Assembly: GCF_025993685.1 (NCBI RefSeq)
Contig: NZ_DAJPEN010000001.1
Location: 3,038,001 to 3,102,000 of the forward strand
DNA length: 64,000 nt
From: Bacteroides mediterraneensis
GTDB lineage: Bacteria > Bacteroidota > Bacteroidia > Bacteroidales > Bacteroidaceae
Reading direction: 5' to 3'
Within the stretch, counting starts at the first letter, position 1. Each line of letters starts with the position of its first letter. The translations under genes and the position numbers were made by a program. Positions 24,250 through 32,580 of the stretch are shown one piece after another. The notes below the pieces were generated by a model. That model saw only the letters and a list, made by a program, of their open reading frames with translations. It did not search any database and was not told the DNA's origin.

Positions 24250-24584
24250 TGGCTACAGCAACAGGTAAACACAAGGATACGTACCGGGCTACCGCCGTTT
24301 TCCTCGTACTGACGGGACTACTCTATCTGATTGACAAATGGGTAGGGTTTGGTCACATCGGATTGCCGTGGATGATGCAGAAGGATACCATGCTGCTCTA
24401 TGCTGCCGTGATTTTCCTATGGTTCAAAAGTGACAAGTCGGTAGGTCTTATTCTGTTAGGTATCTGGCTGATACAAAACATCGGCCTGGTAATTTCTCTG
24501 CTGGGACAAATGTCAACCTTCCTGCTGCCTGCCGTACTGCTAATCATCGGAATCCTGTTATATTTCTTATCTTCACGCGGATGA
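24249..24584 (+). CDS. Small hypothetical inner-membrane protein
   Basis: A 111-residue protein with four hydrophobic segments (about 15-30, 45-60, 64-83, 88-107) and a polar 13-residue N terminus. It resembles the membrane part of DUF5668/LiaF-type proteins, but no diagnostic motif is seen. It overlaps its neighbours at both ends (1 base upstream, 4 bases at ATGA downstream), so translation is probably coupled. Function unknown. Confidence 0.75.
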   Translation: MATATGKHKDTYRATAVFLVLTGLLYLIDKWVGFGHIGLPWMMQKDTMLLYAAVIFLWFKSDKSVGLILLGIWLIQNIGLVISLLGQMSTFLLPAVLLIIGILLYFLSSRG

Positions 24585-25384
24585 TGAACACAAAAAAGAA
24601 ATCGATTGTATGTATCGGGGCCGGTAACGTAGCGACCCATATTTCAAAAGCCTTGCAACAAAAAGGCTTCCGATTACAGCAGGTATACAGCCGAACCGAA
24701 AACTCAGCCCGTACGTTGGCCGACATACTAGGATGCAAATGGACAAACCAACTGGCACAAGTTTATGAACAAGCGGATGTCTACATTGTCTCAGTCAAGG
24801 ATGCTGTATTGGAAACAGTCATTGACCAACTGGCCCATTGCAATCCCGACGCACTCTACCTGCACACGGCCGGAAGCATGCCTATGGAGGTGTGGGAAGG
24901 GAAACAGAAAAACTATGGTGTGGCGTATCCCATGCAAACTTTCAGCAAACAACGAGAAGTGCGCATCGAAGAAGTACCCTTCTTCATCGAAGCCAACTCG
25001 ACTGAAAACCTTTCGCAGCTCCGGGAGATTGCCGAAAGTTTGAGTCCCAAGGTGTATGAAGCCACTTCTGCACAACGGAAATACCTGCACATCGCAGCCG
25101 TATTTGCCTGCAACTTCAGCAACCACATGTATGCCATTTGCGAACACCTGCTCACGACTCATCAATTGCCTTTTGAAACTATGCTCCCCCTGATTGACGA
25201 GACAGCCCGGAAAGTACACAAGCTGCCACCCGTCGAAGCGCAGACAGGCCCAGCCCGACGGTATGACGAGAATGTCATCCACCGCCATCTGGACATGCTG
25301 AAGGAAGAAGAACCACAACTGGCAAAAATCTACCAACTGCTGAGCCAGCATATCCACCAATATGAAAATGAAAAACAGAAATAA
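24581..25384 (+). CDS. Rossmann-fold DUF2520 domain oxidoreductase-like protein
   Basis: A 267-residue NAD(P)-binding protein related to ProC and F420-dependent NADP oxidoreductases. The dinucleotide site is IGAGNVATHISKAL near residue 10. The Rossmann domain runs to about 125 (VYIVSVKDAVLE, TAGSMPMEVW), followed by the all-helical DUF2520 domain (HIAAVFACNFSNHMYAI and TGPARRYDENVIHRH). The substrate is unknown. Start is the ATG at 24581 or the adjacent one at 24584. The 3' end overlaps the region upstream of kdsC. Confidence 0.85.
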   Translation: MMNTKKKSIVCIGAGNVATHISKALQQKGFRLQQVYSRTENSARTLADILGCKWTNQLAQVYEQADVYIVSVKDAVLETVIDQLAHCNPDALYLHTAGSMPMEVWEGKQKNYGVAYPMQTFSKQREVRIEEVPFFIEANSTENLSQLREIAESLSPKVYEATSAQRKYLHIAAVFACNFSNHMYAICEHLLTTHQLPFETMLPLIDETARKVHKLPPVEAQTGPARRYDENVIHRHLDMLKEEEPQLAKIYQLLSQHIHQYENEKQK

Positions 25385-25394
25385 GATTCTCTAT

Positions 25395-25913
25395 ATGATT
25401 AACTACGATTTAACGAAAATAAAAGCTCTGTTCTTCGACGTGGACGGAGTATTGAGTGCAGAAACCATCTTCCTGCACCCGGATGGAGAGCCGATGCGCT
25501 CTGTCGACATCAAAGACGGATACGCCCTTCAGCTGGCCGTGAAATGTGGCCTGCATGTAGCCATCATCACAGGTGGAAAAACGGAAGCTGTCCGCAAACG
25601 TTACGAGGGACTGGGCATCAAGGATGTCTACCTAGGAGCTGCCATAAAGACCCGCGAATACAAGGAACTGCTGACTAAATATAACCTGAAACCGGAAGAA
25701 GTACTTTACATGGGTGACGATATTCCCGACTACGAAGTGATGCAACTGGTAGGACTGCCTTGCTGCCCGGCCGACGCTGCTCCGGAAATCAAAGCCATCA
25801 GTAAATATATTTCTCACTGCAAAGGCGGATATGGTTGCGGACGGGATGTCATCGAACAGGTACTGAAAGCACAGGGAAAATGGATGGCAGGACAGGCCGC
25901 TTTCGGATGGTAA
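25395..25913 (+). CDS. kdsC: 3-deoxy-D-manno-octulosonate 8-phosphate phosphatase (KdsC/YrbI, HAD family)
   Basis: Releases Kdo from Kdo-8-phosphate for lipid A/LPS core synthesis. The C0-type HAD signature is complete: FFDVDGVLS (nucleophile and acid/base Asp), ITGG near residue 60, and GDDIPDYEVM near 108. From the chosen ATG at 25395 (MINYDLTKIK) it is 172 residues, the family length. An in-frame ATG at 25362 would overlap the DUF2520 gene by 23 bases, so it is less likely. It probably acts as a tetramer, as in the family. It is part of the nitroreductase-maf operon. Confidence 0.9.
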   Translation: MINYDLTKIKALFFDVDGVLSAETIFLHPDGEPMRSVDIKDGYALQLAVKCGLHVAIITGGKTEAVRKRYEGLGIKDVYLGAAIKTREYKELLTKYNLKPEEVLYMGDDIPDYEVMQLVGLPCCPADAAPEIKAISKYISHCKGGYGCGRDVIEQVLKAQGKWMAGQAAFGW

Positions 25914-25935
25914 TTATTAAAAAACTGACAGAAAT

Positions 25936-26523
25936 ATGAGACCATTGGAAAATATTCAGCACTATAAAATTGTATTGGCTTCCAATTCTCCACGCCGACG
26001 GGAACTGTTGAGCGGACTGAACGTAAACTACACAGTAAAGGTGCTGCCGGGAATCGACGAAAGTTATCCAGACAATTTGGAAGGAGAGGAAATCCCCATG
26101 TACATCTCACGCAAAAAAGCGGATGCCTATCGCAATTCCATAGGAGAGGATGAACTGATTATCACAGCAGATACAGTAGTATATATCCACGGGAAAGTAT
26201 TAGGCAAGCCTAAATCACTGGAAGAAGCCAAAGAAATGCTACGGGAACTTTCCGGCGACACCCATCAGGTAATCACTGGCGTGTGTCTGACCACTCGAGA
26301 AACACAGCGCACGTTCTCGGCTGTGACACAAGTCACCTTCGATGTGCTGACTGAAGATGAAATTGACTTTTATGTAGAGAAATACCATCCACTAGACAAA
26401 GCAGGCGCCTACGGAGTACAAGAATGGATTGGCTTTGTAGGTGTATCGAAACTGGATGGATCGTATTTCAATGTCATGGGACTTCCGGTACAGCGCCTGT
26501 ATCAGGAACTCAAAAAGCTTTAA
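25936..26523 (+). CDS. Maf-like nucleoside triphosphate pyrophosphatase
   Basis: A 195-residue enzyme that hydrolyses non-canonical or excess NTPs (dTTP/UTP type) to NMP and PPi. Family motifs are ASNSPRRRELLSGL at the N terminus, ADTVVYIHGKVLGKP near residue 78, and the GAYGVQEWIGFV segment near 155. The catalytic Asp lies in ITADT. It is the last gene of its operon, and its stop codon overlaps the stop of the convergent glycosyltransferase gene, so no terminator fits between them. Confidence 0.92.
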   Translation: MRPLENIQHYKIVLASNSPRRRELLSGLNVNYTVKVLPGIDESYPDNLEGEEIPMYISRKKADAYRNSIGEDELIITADTVVYIHGKVLGKPKSLEEAKEMLRELSGDTHQVITGVCLTTRETQRTFSAVTQVTFDVLTEDEIDFYVEKYHPLDKAGAYGVQEWIGFVGVSKLDGSYFNVMGLPVQRLYQELKKL

Positions 26524-27551
26524 TGAAACTGGCATAAAAGGGCTGAAAAGGTTTTTCGGCCCTTTACTTTTGCCTGCCAGACAAGACTAAAAGCATATCG
26601 TTCAGGAATCATTTTCAATACAGTCTGTGCCAAGTTCTGCTGACGGTCTGCTACAAACTGAGGACGGAGACTGTGAAATTCTCGTCTGGCCTCACGCACG
26701 GCTTTTACATTGGCCCAGTCACCTTTCAGCAGCCAGACAAGAGCCGCACAATAATCCAAGAAAGTCCGTATGCGCATCACTGGAGCCAGCTCTTCTTCCG
26801 GCAAATTTTTATACAGCATCAGCAGATTATTCCGGAAATTCAGAAAGGTTTTCCGAGGATTGTCTTTCTTCAGAGTGGCTCCTCCCACATGATATACCGT
26901 ACTCGAAGGGACACAGACCAACTGATATCCCCGGCTACGCAAGCGCCAGCACAAGTCAATTTCTTCCATGTGGGCAAAGAAGCGAGCATCCAGGCCTCCC
27001 ACCTTACGATAGACCTCCAAGCGAATCATCAACGCTGCTCCGGTAGCCCAAAACACTGGGACAATTTCATCATACTGCCCTCTATCCTCTTCTACTGCAT
27101 CGAATACCCGTCCACGACAGAAAGGATATCCGTAACGGTCTATAAACCCGCCCCCGGCACCGGCGTATTCAAACATGTTTCGATGACGATAAGACAGAAT
27201 TTTAGGCTGACAAGCAGCAGTATCCGGATGAGTATCCATATAAGCCACCATATCCTGAAGCCAACCTTCAGTCACCTCTACATCACTATTCAACAAAACC
27301 ACATATTCGGCCTCAACTCGCTGTAAAGCCCGGTTATATCCCTCAGCAAAACCGTAGTTTTTGTCCAAACGTATCAAATGTACAGAAGGAAATTCTTTTT
27401 CCACCACCGCACACGAATCATCGGTAGACGCATTGTCTGCTACATACACCACTGTTTCTTCCTCACAGGAACCGGCAACTACCGACGGAAGGAACTGACG
27501 AAGCATCGCTTCGCCGTTCCAGTTCAAGATGACCACTGCTGTCTTTATCAT
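26520..27551 (-). CDS. Family 2 glycosyltransferase
   Basis: A 343-residue GT-A enzyme. VVILNWNGEAMLRQFLPS starts the nucleotide-sugar domain, ADNAST and NYGFAEGYNRAL follow, and LLNSDVEV supplies the metal-binding DxD-like motif near residue 90. AHMEEIDLCWRLRSRGY near residue 192 is the acceptor-side motif of rhamnosyltransferase-like GT2 enzymes. A C-terminal helical region carries no clear membrane span. It likely adds a sugar to a surface polysaccharide or lipid carrier. It overlaps mtaB by 4 bases (ATGA), although the two have no obvious functional link. Confidence 0.88.
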   Translation of the reverse strand: MIKTAVVILNWNGEAMLRQFLPSVVAGSCEEETVVYVADNASTDDSCAVVEKEFPSVHLIRLDKNYGFAEGYNRALQRVEAEYVVLLNSDVEVTEGWLQDMVAYMDTHPDTAACQPKILSYRHRNMFEYAGAGGGFIDRYGYPFCRGRVFDAVEEDRGQYDEIVPVFWATGAALMIRLEVYRKVGGLDARFFAHMEEIDLCWRLRSRGYQLVCVPSSTVYHVGGATLKKDNPRKTFLNFRNNLLMLYKNLPEEELAPVMRIRTFLDYCAALVWLLKGDWANVKAVREARREFHSLRPQFVADRQQNLAQTVLKMIPERYAFSLVWQAKVKGRKTFSALLCQFH

Positions 27552-28864
27552 AAAATTGTTCCTTTAAGCGAGGTTTCGTCTTCATTGAAATCCCCTAAAC
27601 GTACTTTCACCAGATGATTGTCCAGCTTCTCATCGTGGGCCAATTCAACCCGGATATAGTTTTTCGTGAAACCGTGCATAGGTGTACCTGCCTTGGATTT
27701 TTCCATCAACACTTCAGCCTCCTGTCCTATATGACGGGCATAAAAAGCCTTGGTTTTCTCATCCGATAACTCAAGCAGACGCTGACTTCTGGCATGCTTC
27801 TCAGACGCAGGAACTACATAGTCTATTTTTAAAGCCTGTGTACCGAGGCGCTCGGAATAGCTGAACACGTGCAACTGTGTCACATCCAAGCTTTTGATAA
27901 ACTCATACGCACGTTCAAAATATTCAGGAGTTTCTCCCCGCGTTCCCACAATCACATCCACACCAATAAAAGCATCAGGCATCAAGGACTTGATTTTAGC
28001 TACCTTCTCTGCAAACAAAGCGGTATCATAACGGCGACGCATCAACTTCAGCACTTCATCGCAACCAGACTGCAAAGGAATATGGAAATGAGGCATGAAA
28101 CGATGGGAACAAGCTACATACTCAATGATGTCATCCGTCAACAGATTAGGTTCGATAGAAGAGATACGATAACGCTCAATTCCTTCCACCTCATCCAGCG
28201 CCTTCACCAAATCGAAAAAGGTTTCTCCAGTAGTTTTTCCAAAGTCGCCAATGTTCACTCCTGTCAACACAATTTCTTTTCCACCTTCTGCTGCCGCCTG
28301 ACGAGCCTGTGCCACCAAGTCTTCAATCTTCCCGTTCCGGCTCCGCCCACGGGCAAAAGGAATTGTACAGTAAGAACAGAAATAATCACAACCATCCTGT
28401 ACCTTTAAAAAATAGCGGGTACGGTCACCGCGTGAACAAGAAGGTGAAAAAGTACGGATATCTTTCGTGGCAGTAACAACCGACTCACCGTGGGCATGCT
28501 TTTCCAGATTACCCAAATATTTCATAAGTTCACCTTTCTGTTCAGCACCTAACACCAAATCAACCCCTTCTATCTCAGCCACCTGTCCCGGCTTTAATTG
28601 TGCATAACATCCGGTCACCACAATAAATGCTTCGGGATGCTGACGGGAAAGACGATGAATGGCTTGACGGCATTTTTTGTCAGCCATCTCCGTTACCGAA
28701 CAGGTATTGATCACACAAATATCTGCTTTCTCACCTTTCCGGGCTGTGCGAACTCCTGCTTCTTTCAAAGTCTTACCGATGGAAGACGTTTCGGCAAAAT
28801 TCAATTTACAACCCAGCGTATAATAAACAGCTACTTTATCCTGAAAAATAGTTGTATCAATCAT
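27548..28864 (-). CDS. mtaB: tRNA t6A37 methylthiotransferase
   Basis: A 438-residue radical SAM enzyme that adds a methylthio group to t6A37 in tRNAs reading ANN codons. Three domains are seen. The N-terminal MTTase domain has cysteines in TLGCKLN, INTCSV and VTGCYAQ. The radical SAM core has CDYFCSYC near residue 150, and the C-terminal TRAM domain spans about 375-430. The KLNFAET N terminus distinguishes MtaB from MiaB and RimO. A TAACTTTG box is 27 bases upstream. The glycosyltransferase downstream is translationally coupled. Confidence 0.93.
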   Translation of the reverse strand: MIDTTIFQDKVAVYYTLGCKLNFAETSSIGKTLKEAGVRTARKGEKADICVINTCSVTEMADKKCRQAIHRLSRQHPEAFIVVTGCYAQLKPGQVAEIEGVDLVLGAEQKGELMKYLGNLEKHAHGESVVTATKDIRTFSPSCSRGDRTRYFLKVQDGCDYFCSYCTIPFARGRSRNGKIEDLVAQARQAAAEGGKEIVLTGVNIGDFGKTTGETFFDLVKALDEVEGIERYRISSIEPNLLTDDIIEYVACSHRFMPHFHIPLQSGCDEVLKLMRRRYDTALFAEKVAKIKSLMPDAFIGVDVIVGTRGETPEYFERAYEFIKSLDVTQLHVFSYSERLGTQALKIDYVVPASEKHARSQRLLELSDEKTKAFYARHIGQEAEVLMEKSKAGTPMHGFTKNYIRVELAHDEKLDNHLVKVRLGDFNEDETSLKGTIL

Positions 28865-28890
28865 ATCTCTTTTATCATTTTAGAAGTCTG

Positions 28891-28898
28891 CAAAGTTA
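28891..28898 (-). promoter_or_regulatory. -7 element for mtaB
   Basis: Minus-strand TAACTTTG fits TAnnTTTG, 27 bases from the mtaB start. Confidence 0.5.
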
Positions 28899-29110
28899 CA
28901 TATAATTCACGACTCTTGAAACGAGTTTGTATGGATTGACTCCCTAATTAGAAGTTTTTGGAGACTTTTCGGGCTTTACTGGAAAAATTATCAAATTAAG
29001 AAATAAAATAACATGTTTTGCAACACATTATCATTCAGGGAGATAAGTTTTAAAACATATTTTTTTGAAAAAAAATCGCCTAAAAGTGAACAACGTATCA
29101 GAAAAGTCTA
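28899..29110. other. AT-rich divergent intergenic region
   Basis: Between mtaB and the small lipoprotein gene (304 bases in all) I see only the two -7 boxes at its edges and AT-rich sequence with long A/T runs. No ORF or RNA gene is evident. Confidence 0.5.
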
Positions 29111-29118
29111 TATCTTTG
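29111..29118 (+). promoter_or_regulatory. -7 element for the small lipoprotein gene
   Basis: TATCTTTG is an exact match to TAnnTTTG, about 50 bases upstream of the start at 29169, preceded by long A/T tracts. Confidence 0.6.
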
Positions 29119-29168
29119 CAACGTTTTAAGAAAACAACATAAGTATTACAGATTAAAAAGCAAAGAAA

Positions 29169-29369
29169 ATGAAAAAATTAGTATTTTTGTTCGTAGCATT
29201 TGCTGCAGTTTCTTTCGCTTCTTGCGGAAACAAAGCAGCTAACAGTGAAGCAGCAGCTGATTCAGATTCAGTAGCAGTAGTTGAAGAAGCAGCTCCGGTT
29301 GTTGATTCAGCAGCAGTAGTTTGTGATTCAGCAGCAGTAGCTGGTGACTCAGCAGTAGTAGCTGAATAA
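29169..29369 (+). CDS. Small Ala/Val/Asp-rich lipoprotein with 21-bp codon repeats
   Basis: A 66-residue protein with a lipoprotein signal (FAAVSFASC, Cys about 20) leaving a mature chain of about 47 residues of Ala, Val, Ser, Asp and Glu. The 3' part consists of three 21-base tandem repeats (29304-29366) encoding DSAAVVC, DSAAVAG and DSAVVAE. Codons are strongly restricted (GCA, GTA), as in ribosomal protein genes, which suggests high expression. A strong promoter box precedes it and a good terminator follows. I do not recognise a function; an abundant acidic surface or periplasmic lipoprotein is inferred. Confidence 0.8.
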   Translation: MKKLVFLFVAFAAVSFASCGNKAANSEAAADSDSVAVVEEAAPVVDSAAVVCDSAAVAGDSAVVAE

Positions 29370-29391
29370 TCTCGAACATCAGAGAGAATTG

Positions 29392-29424
29392 AAAGTCTGT
29401 AAGCTCAGCCTACAGACTTTTTTT
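29392..29424 (+). terminator. Intrinsic terminator of the small lipoprotein gene
   Basis: AAAGTCTGTA and TACAGACTTT pair around a 9-base loop, followed by a run of Ts. Confidence 0.85.
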
Positions 29425-29635
29425 ATGCCTTTTTGCAACTTCAGACAACTCATCCCACCCCTTTATTATATCTTTAAACCCGAATATTACACATCGCTTC
29501 ATCACTCTTCTGAAAGGTTCTCCTTAAAAGGATTACGTTTCAACAAATCCCTCCCTCTATATCCGACTGAAATCATTCCATCTAATTTACCCCAAAAATA
29601 AACTTCCAGTCACTTTTACATAACGTTCGAAAAAA
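29425..29635. other. Intergenic stretch with no supported feature
   Basis: Between the lipoprotein terminator and the rplI terminator I see no gene. A 70-codon ORF here starts upstream of the terminator hairpin and has no family resemblance. Confidence 0.5.
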
Positions 29636-29670
29636 TAAAAAACCCCGAACAGACATACATCCATTCGGGG
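29636..29670 (-). terminator. Intrinsic terminator of the rpsF-rpsR-rplI operon
   Basis: Minus-strand CCCCGAA pairs with TTCGGGG, followed by TTTTTTATTTTTT, 28 bases after the rplI stop. Confidence 0.8.
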
Positions 29671-29697
29671 GATTTATCAAGTATTTACAGATACAAA

Positions 29698-30147
29698 TTA
29701 AGCTTCTTCTGCAACAACTTCGAAAGGAATTTCTACAGAAACTTCCTTGTGAAGTTTAACAATAGCCTTGTAGTGTCCAACTTCTTTTACATTGTCTTTT
29801 ACCACAATAATCTTACGATCAATGTTGTGACCCAACTTAGCCAATTCATCAGCAATCTGAATGCTGCCTACTGAACCGTAGATTGAACCAGTTGCACTAA
29901 CCTTAGTAGCAATAGTCAATGAAACGCCCTTCAGTGTTTCTGCTACAGCTTCAGCATCTTTCTTAATCTTCTCCAATTTATGAGCACGCTGCTTCAATTC
30001 TTCAGCCAACATTTTCTTTGCAGCCGGAGAAGCAATCACTGCTTTACCAGTCGGAATAAGATAGTTACGACCATAACCAGACTTAACGGTTACAATATCA
30101 TTCTTGTAGCCCAAGTTAACTACGTCTTCTTTCAAAATCAGTTCCAT
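29698..30147 (-). CDS. rplI: 50S ribosomal protein L9
   Basis: A 149-residue ribosomal protein. The N-terminal rRNA-binding domain shows MELILKEDVVNLGYKNDIVTVK and the signature GYGRNYLIPTGKAV. A long connecting helix (about 40-75) leads to the C-terminal domain (ATGSIYGSVGSIQIAD). It is the third gene of the rpsF-rpsR-rplI operon, with an 18-base gap to rpsR and a terminator after it. Confidence 0.98.
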   Translation of the reverse strand: MELILKEDVVNLGYKNDIVTVKSGYGRNYLIPTGKAVIASPAAKKMLAEELKQRAHKLEKIKKDAEAVAETLKGVSLTIATKVSATGSIYGSVGSIQIADELAKLGHNIDRKIIVVKDNVKEVGHYKAIVKLHKEVSVEIPFEVVAEEA

Positions 30148-30165
30148 ATTCTTATTCCTCCTTTA

Positions 30166-30435
30166 TTATTTCATCATATCAGTTACGAAAGGCAGCAAAG
30201 CCAAGTGACGAGCTCTCTTAACAGCCTGCGCAATACGACGCTGGAACTTCAATGAAGTACCTGTAATACGGCGCGGAAGGATCTTTCCCTGTTCGTTCAA
30301 GAATTTCTTCAAGAATTCAGGATCTTTGTAGTCGATATACTTAATACCGCTCTTTTTGAAACGACAGTATTTTTTCTTCTTCACGTCTACTGAAGGCGGA
30401 GTTAAATATCTGATTTCTGATTGTTGCTGTGCCAT
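30166..30435 (-). CDS. rpsR: 30S ribosomal protein S18
   Basis: An 89-residue ribosomal protein with the family core YIDYKDPEFLKKFL, ILPRRITGTSLKFQRRI and the C-terminal AVKRARHLALLPFV. It pairs with S6 on the 30S platform. The gene is 2 bases downstream of rpsF. Confidence 0.98.
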   Translation of the reverse strand: MAQQQSEIRYLTPPSVDVKKKKYCRFKKSGIKYIDYKDPEFLKKFLNEQGKILPRRITGTSLKFQRRIAQAVKRARHLALLPFVTDMMK

Positions 30436-30437
30436 GA

Positions 30438-30785
30438 TTAGTTTTCCTCCTTTTTAGTTGATTTTACATTTCTTCTCTTAGCAGCGTATTCTGCAGCATA
30501 CTTATCCATCTTGAAAGTCAAGAAACGGATTACACGTTCGTCACGACGGTAGTTTACTTCCAGCTTCTCGATTACAGACGGTTCTGCTTTGAATTCAATC
30601 AGCTGATAGAACCCTGTAGATTTTTTCTGAATTGGGTAAGCCAATTTCTTCAATCCCCAGTTTTCTTCATTGATGATCTCCGCACCTTCCTGAGTCAGGA
30701 TAGCTTTGAACTTCTCTACCGCTTCCTTCATCTGAACATCAGACAAAACGGGAGTTAAAATGAAAACGGTTTCGTATTGATTCAT
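30438..30785 (-). CDS. rpsF: 30S ribosomal protein S6
   Basis: A 115-residue protein starting MNQYETVFILTPVLSD, with the ferredoxin-like fold motifs NWGLKKLAYPIQKK and GFYQLIEFKA and a charged tail (KRRNVKSTKKEEN). It is the first gene of the operon. S6:S18 autoregulation is known in other bacteria, but I could not identify a leader motif. A strong promoter lies at 30831-30862. Confidence 0.98.
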   Translation of the reverse strand: MNQYETVFILTPVLSDVQMKEAVEKFKAILTQEGAEIINEENWGLKKLAYPIQKKSTGFYQLIEFKAEPSVIEKLEVNYRRDERVIRFLTFKMDKYAAEYAAKRRNVKSTKKEEN

Positions 30786-30830
30786 ACTATTCGTTAATTA
30801 AATTATTAATAATGATTTTTATTTGCGCGG

Positions 30831-30862
30831 CAAAGGTACAACTTTTCAATCAAGGAACCAAA
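30831..30862 (-). promoter_or_regulatory. Promoter of the rpsF operon
   Basis: Minus-strand TACCTTTG (30831-30838) with TTTG at 30859-30862, a spacing of 20 bases. The start codon of rpsF is 45 bases downstream. Confidence 0.65.
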
Positions 30863-30987
30863 GTTTCCCAGCAATTTATACAATAAAGATTCTTAAAAAG
30901 AAGAATAATACCCCGCAAACAACGCTTTTCCTATTTCAATATACATGAAATATCGTATATTTGCAAAGTTGTTTAAACAATAATTAC

Positions 30988-31434
30988 ATGATAGAACAGT
31001 TCAATTTTGACATTCAACTAATATTTGCTATCCTAAATGGGAAAGTATCTGCCGCCATCAACCGTAAGTTAATCCGCAACTTCCGCTTGAACGACATGGA
31101 AATTACTCCTGAACAATGGACCGTGCTACTCTACTTATGGGAAAAAGACGGAGTAACCCAACAAGAATTGTGCAATGCCACTTTCAAAGATAAACCCAGT
31201 ATGACCCGCTTGATTGACAACATGGAAAAACAGCACTTAGTAATACGTGTACCAGACAAGAAAGACCGCCGCACCAATAAAATCCATCTGACCGAAAACG
31301 GAAAGAAGCTGGAAGAGAAAGCACGGTTCATTGCCAACAAGACATTAAAGGAAGCCTTGCACGGACTTACTCTGGAAGAACTGAGAGTAAGTCAGGAAGT
31401 ACTTCGTAAAATATTCACCAACACCAAGGACTAG
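30988..31434 (+). CDS. MarR family transcriptional regulator
   Basis: A 148-residue winged-helix regulator. MTPEQW-like segment MEITPEQWTVLLYLWEKDGV, the recognition helix region KPSMTRLIDNMEKQHLV and the wing RVPDKKDRRTNKIHLTENGK are all present. The ATG at 30988 (MIEQFNFDIQ) is preferred to a TTG 27 bases upstream. Its ligand and targets are unknown. It reads away from the rpsF operon and is followed by the tiny membrane protein gene at 31620. Confidence 0.9.
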   Translation: MIEQFNFDIQLIFAILNGKVSAAINRKLIRNFRLNDMEITPEQWTVLLYLWEKDGVTQQELCNATFKDKPSMTRLIDNMEKQHLVIRVPDKKDRRTNKIHLTENGKKLEEKARFIANKTLKEALHGLTLEELRVSQEVLRKIFTNTKD

Positions 31435-31619
31435 ATGCGGATTTCACTATAGCTGCTGCCTGCAAGAAAGCTAAAAATCATTACATTTGTCAAGCTTTTA
31501 TAAAAGGCAGTATATATATGCTTGAATTTCCGTTTTTTTTCACGAAATAATTTTTTGAATAGAAGAATTATGCTTTAATTTGTAACCATGAATAAATAAA
31601 CCATAAAAAGAAGACACAC

Positions 31620-31796
31620 ATGAAAAGCTTATTACAGAATTTAGGAGTGATATTAGTCATCATTGGTGCTGTGATTCTCATTGCAAGCTATGCAGTAGGT
31701 AATGTGAACAACAACGCCGTATTAGGAGGTTCCTTGGCACTTGTGGTGATAGGACTAATTGCTTACATCATCCTGAACAAAAGAATTACAGACTGA
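31620..31796 (+). CDS. Tiny two-helix membrane protein (58 residues)
   Basis: An ATG at 31620 opens 58 codons ending TGA at 31794-31796. The product has two hydrophobic helices (about 8-26 and 34-53) joined by a short polar turn (GNVNNNA) and a basic end (NKRITD). This is a typical small-protein membrane hairpin. It lies 185 bases after the MarR-type gene and directly before a bidirectional terminator. Similar small proteins are common next to Bacteroides regulators, but I recognise no named family. Confidence 0.65.
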   Translation: MKSLLQNLGVILVIIGAVILIASYAVGNVNNNAVLGGSLALVVIGLIAYIILNKRITD

Positions 31797-31816
31797 ATTT
31801 CCTCAGCCGACAAACA

Positions 31817-31860
31817 GCAATAAAAAAGCCTGAATCGAAAAATTCAGGCTTTTTTATTGC
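31817..31860. terminator. Bidirectional intrinsic terminator
   Basis: A perfect long inverted repeat, GCAATAAAAAAGCCTGAAT and its complement, around a 6-base loop. It has U-tracts for both the tiny membrane protein gene (+) and rprY (-). Confidence 0.85.
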
Positions 31861-31878
31861 TCATTCGCAAACTTATTC

Positions 31879-32577
31879 TCATTCACCTTCCGGAGTTATC
31901 AATTTATATCCCTTACCGTGAATATTGATGATTTCAATCGAATCATCTTCCTTCAAATGTTTACGCAACTTAGTGATGTACACATCCATACTTCTTGCAT
32001 TGAAATAATTGTCATCAATCCAAATTGTCTTCAATGCAAAATCACGCTGCAGAATTTCATTAGCATGTGCACAAAGCAAGCCCAGCAATTCAGACTCTTT
32101 GGTAGTCAACTTCGTCTGCTTGTCTCCGATAGACAGAATCTGCTTCTGAGTATCGAACGTAAAGCGGCCAATTTTATACACCGTACTTTCACGGTTGCGT
32201 TTGCCACGCACACGGCGCAAGATTGCTTCAATACGGAAAGTCAATTCCTCCATACTGAAGGGTTTTGTGATATAATCATCCGCACCAATCTTAAAGCCTT
32301 CCAGGATATCTTCCTTCAAAGTCTTTGCCGTCAAGAAAATAATAGGCACTTCCGCATTTGCCTGACGGATTTCCTGCGCCAAGGTAAAGCCATCTTTTCT
32401 TGGCATCATCACATCGGTCACAACCAAATCATATTTACTTTTCAGAAAAGCCTTAAAGCCCACTTCTCCATCCGGAAAAAGATCAGCATTATAACCTTTC
32501 GCCTGTAAATATTCTCTCAAAAGCATGCCAAGATTCTCATCATCTTCGCATAACAAAATACGCAATTTGTCGTCCAT
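31879..32577 (-). CDS. rprY: Response regulator RprY (OmpR family)
   Basis: A 232-residue transcription factor. The receiver domain (1-120) has the acidic pair in CEDDEN, phospho-acceptor Asp55 in VVTDVMMP, and LTAK and TKPF for the conserved Thr/Lys. A winged-helix DNA-binding domain covers about 135-228 (LTTKESELLGLLCAH, RSMDVYITKLRKHL, GKGYKL). The sequence and its pairing with the kinase match the RprX/RprY system first named in Bacteroides fragilis. It is 3 bases downstream of rprX. Target genes are not evident here. Confidence 0.92.
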   Translation of the reverse strand: MDDKLRILLCEDDENLGMLLREYLQAKGYNADLFPDGEVGFKAFLKSKYDLVVTDVMMPRKDGFTLAQEIRQANAEVPIIFLTAKTLKEDILEGFKIGADDYITKPFSMEELTFRIEAILRRVRGKRNRESTVYKIGRFTFDTQKQILSIGDKQTKLTTKESELLGLLCAHANEILQRDFALKTIWIDDNYFNARSMDVYITKLRKHLKEDDSIEIINIHGKGYKLITPEGE

Positions 32578-32580
32578 ATC

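Noticed and set aside
29389..29601. 70-codon ORF after the small lipoprotein gene
   Set aside because: It begins at the terminator stem and has no resemblance to a protein family.
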